Assembly: GCA_030830385.1 (NCBI GenBank)
Contig: JAURNA010000156.1
Location: forward strand, 1-6,154
Length of the DNA stretch: 6,154 nt
DNA from: Crocinitomicaceae bacterium
GTDB taxonomy: Bacteria; Bacteroidota; Bacteroidia; Flavobacteriales_D; Crocinitomicaceae
Direction: 5' to 3'
Shown here: piece after piece, positions 6,093-6,154 of the stretch
Numbering within the stretch: position 1 is the first letter of the stretch
Layout: every line of letters starts with the position of its first letter
Translations under genes and position numbers: made by a program
Notes under the pieces: generated by a model
Told to the model about the DNA's origin: nothing
The model's database searches: none
The model's input: the letters and a program-made list of their open reading frames with translations, nothing else

Positions 6093-6154
6093 AATTCATA
6101 ATTCATAATTCATAATTCATAATTCGTAATTCATAATTCATAATTCGTAATTCG
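6067..6154. repeat. Tandem heptamer array TAATTC(A/G), 12 full units, open at right edge
   Basis: From 6071 to 6154 there are exactly twelve consecutive 7-bp units TAATTCR, with no indels. The seventh base runs G A A A A A A G A A G G. A partial unit TTCG (6067-6070) precedes them, and the array continues past the window end. On the minus strand the unit reads YGAATTA; three units make 21 bases, so every frame cycles through the codons for R/stop-I-T/M-N-Y-E-L. Each A-type junction contains ATGA, that is, an ATG and a TGA in different frames. Such short heptamer tracts are a known type of intergenic repeat in some Bacteroidota and filamentous cyanobacteria. The perfect unit length suggests slipped-strand or recombination-driven copy change. 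Confidence 0.95.

Noticed and set aside
6067..6154. CRISPR array or integration-host-type site
   Set aside because: The unit is only 7 bp and contiguous, with no spacers; it is a simple tandem repeat.

Overview
The window looks like a chromosomal stretch from a member of the Bacteroidota, most likely a Flavobacteriales-type bacterium. This is inferred from protein style: an ExbB with a cleavable-looking signal peptide, followed by a small four-helix membrane protein and two different ExbD proteins. Clear Shine-Dalgarno sequences are mostly absent, and a TAnnTTTG-type promoter element sits before exbB. I see no phage, transposon, CRISPR, tRNA or rRNA signature.

Layout. Positions 1-498 (minus strand) hold the first 166 codons of a secreted protein resembling the Bacteroidota 'outer membrane lipoprotein-sorting' (LolA-like) family; its C-terminus lies beyond the left edge. 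A 413-bp divergent intergenic region (499-911) follows and should hold promoters for both flanking genes. Positions 912-3606 (plus strand) form a four-gene cluster: ExbB/TolQ-family channel protein, a four-TM protein of unknown function, an ExbD/TolR-family protein with an enlarged periplasmic part, and a second, shorter ExbD. Together they look like a proton-motive-force-driven energy-transducing complex of the inner membrane. No TonB or TolA-like partner is encoded here. The cluster ends at a good intrinsic terminator (3625-3665).

Only five bases after that terminator comes a YqhD-like iron/zinc alcohol dehydrogenase (aldehyde reductase) gene, 3671-4837. It overlaps by 4 bp (ATGA) a gene for a 339-residue protein with one or two GNAT-like folds (4834-5853). 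The right end carries a small convergent minus-strand gene for a two-TM protein (about 5859-6092). Its apparent start codon lies inside a tandem array of twelve exact 7-bp units TAATTC(A/G) that runs off the right edge.

How the genes fit together: the ExbB/ExbD set would convert proton flow into work at the outer membrane, for example TonB-dependent uptake. The dehydrogenase and GNAT-like pair is a separate unit, possibly for aldehyde detoxification plus an unknown acyl-transfer step. Nothing here is clearly a new system. The most notable items are the four-TM protein embedded in the exb operon, the enlarged ExbD, the terminator abutting the dehydrogenase start, and the heptamer array that supplies a start codon.
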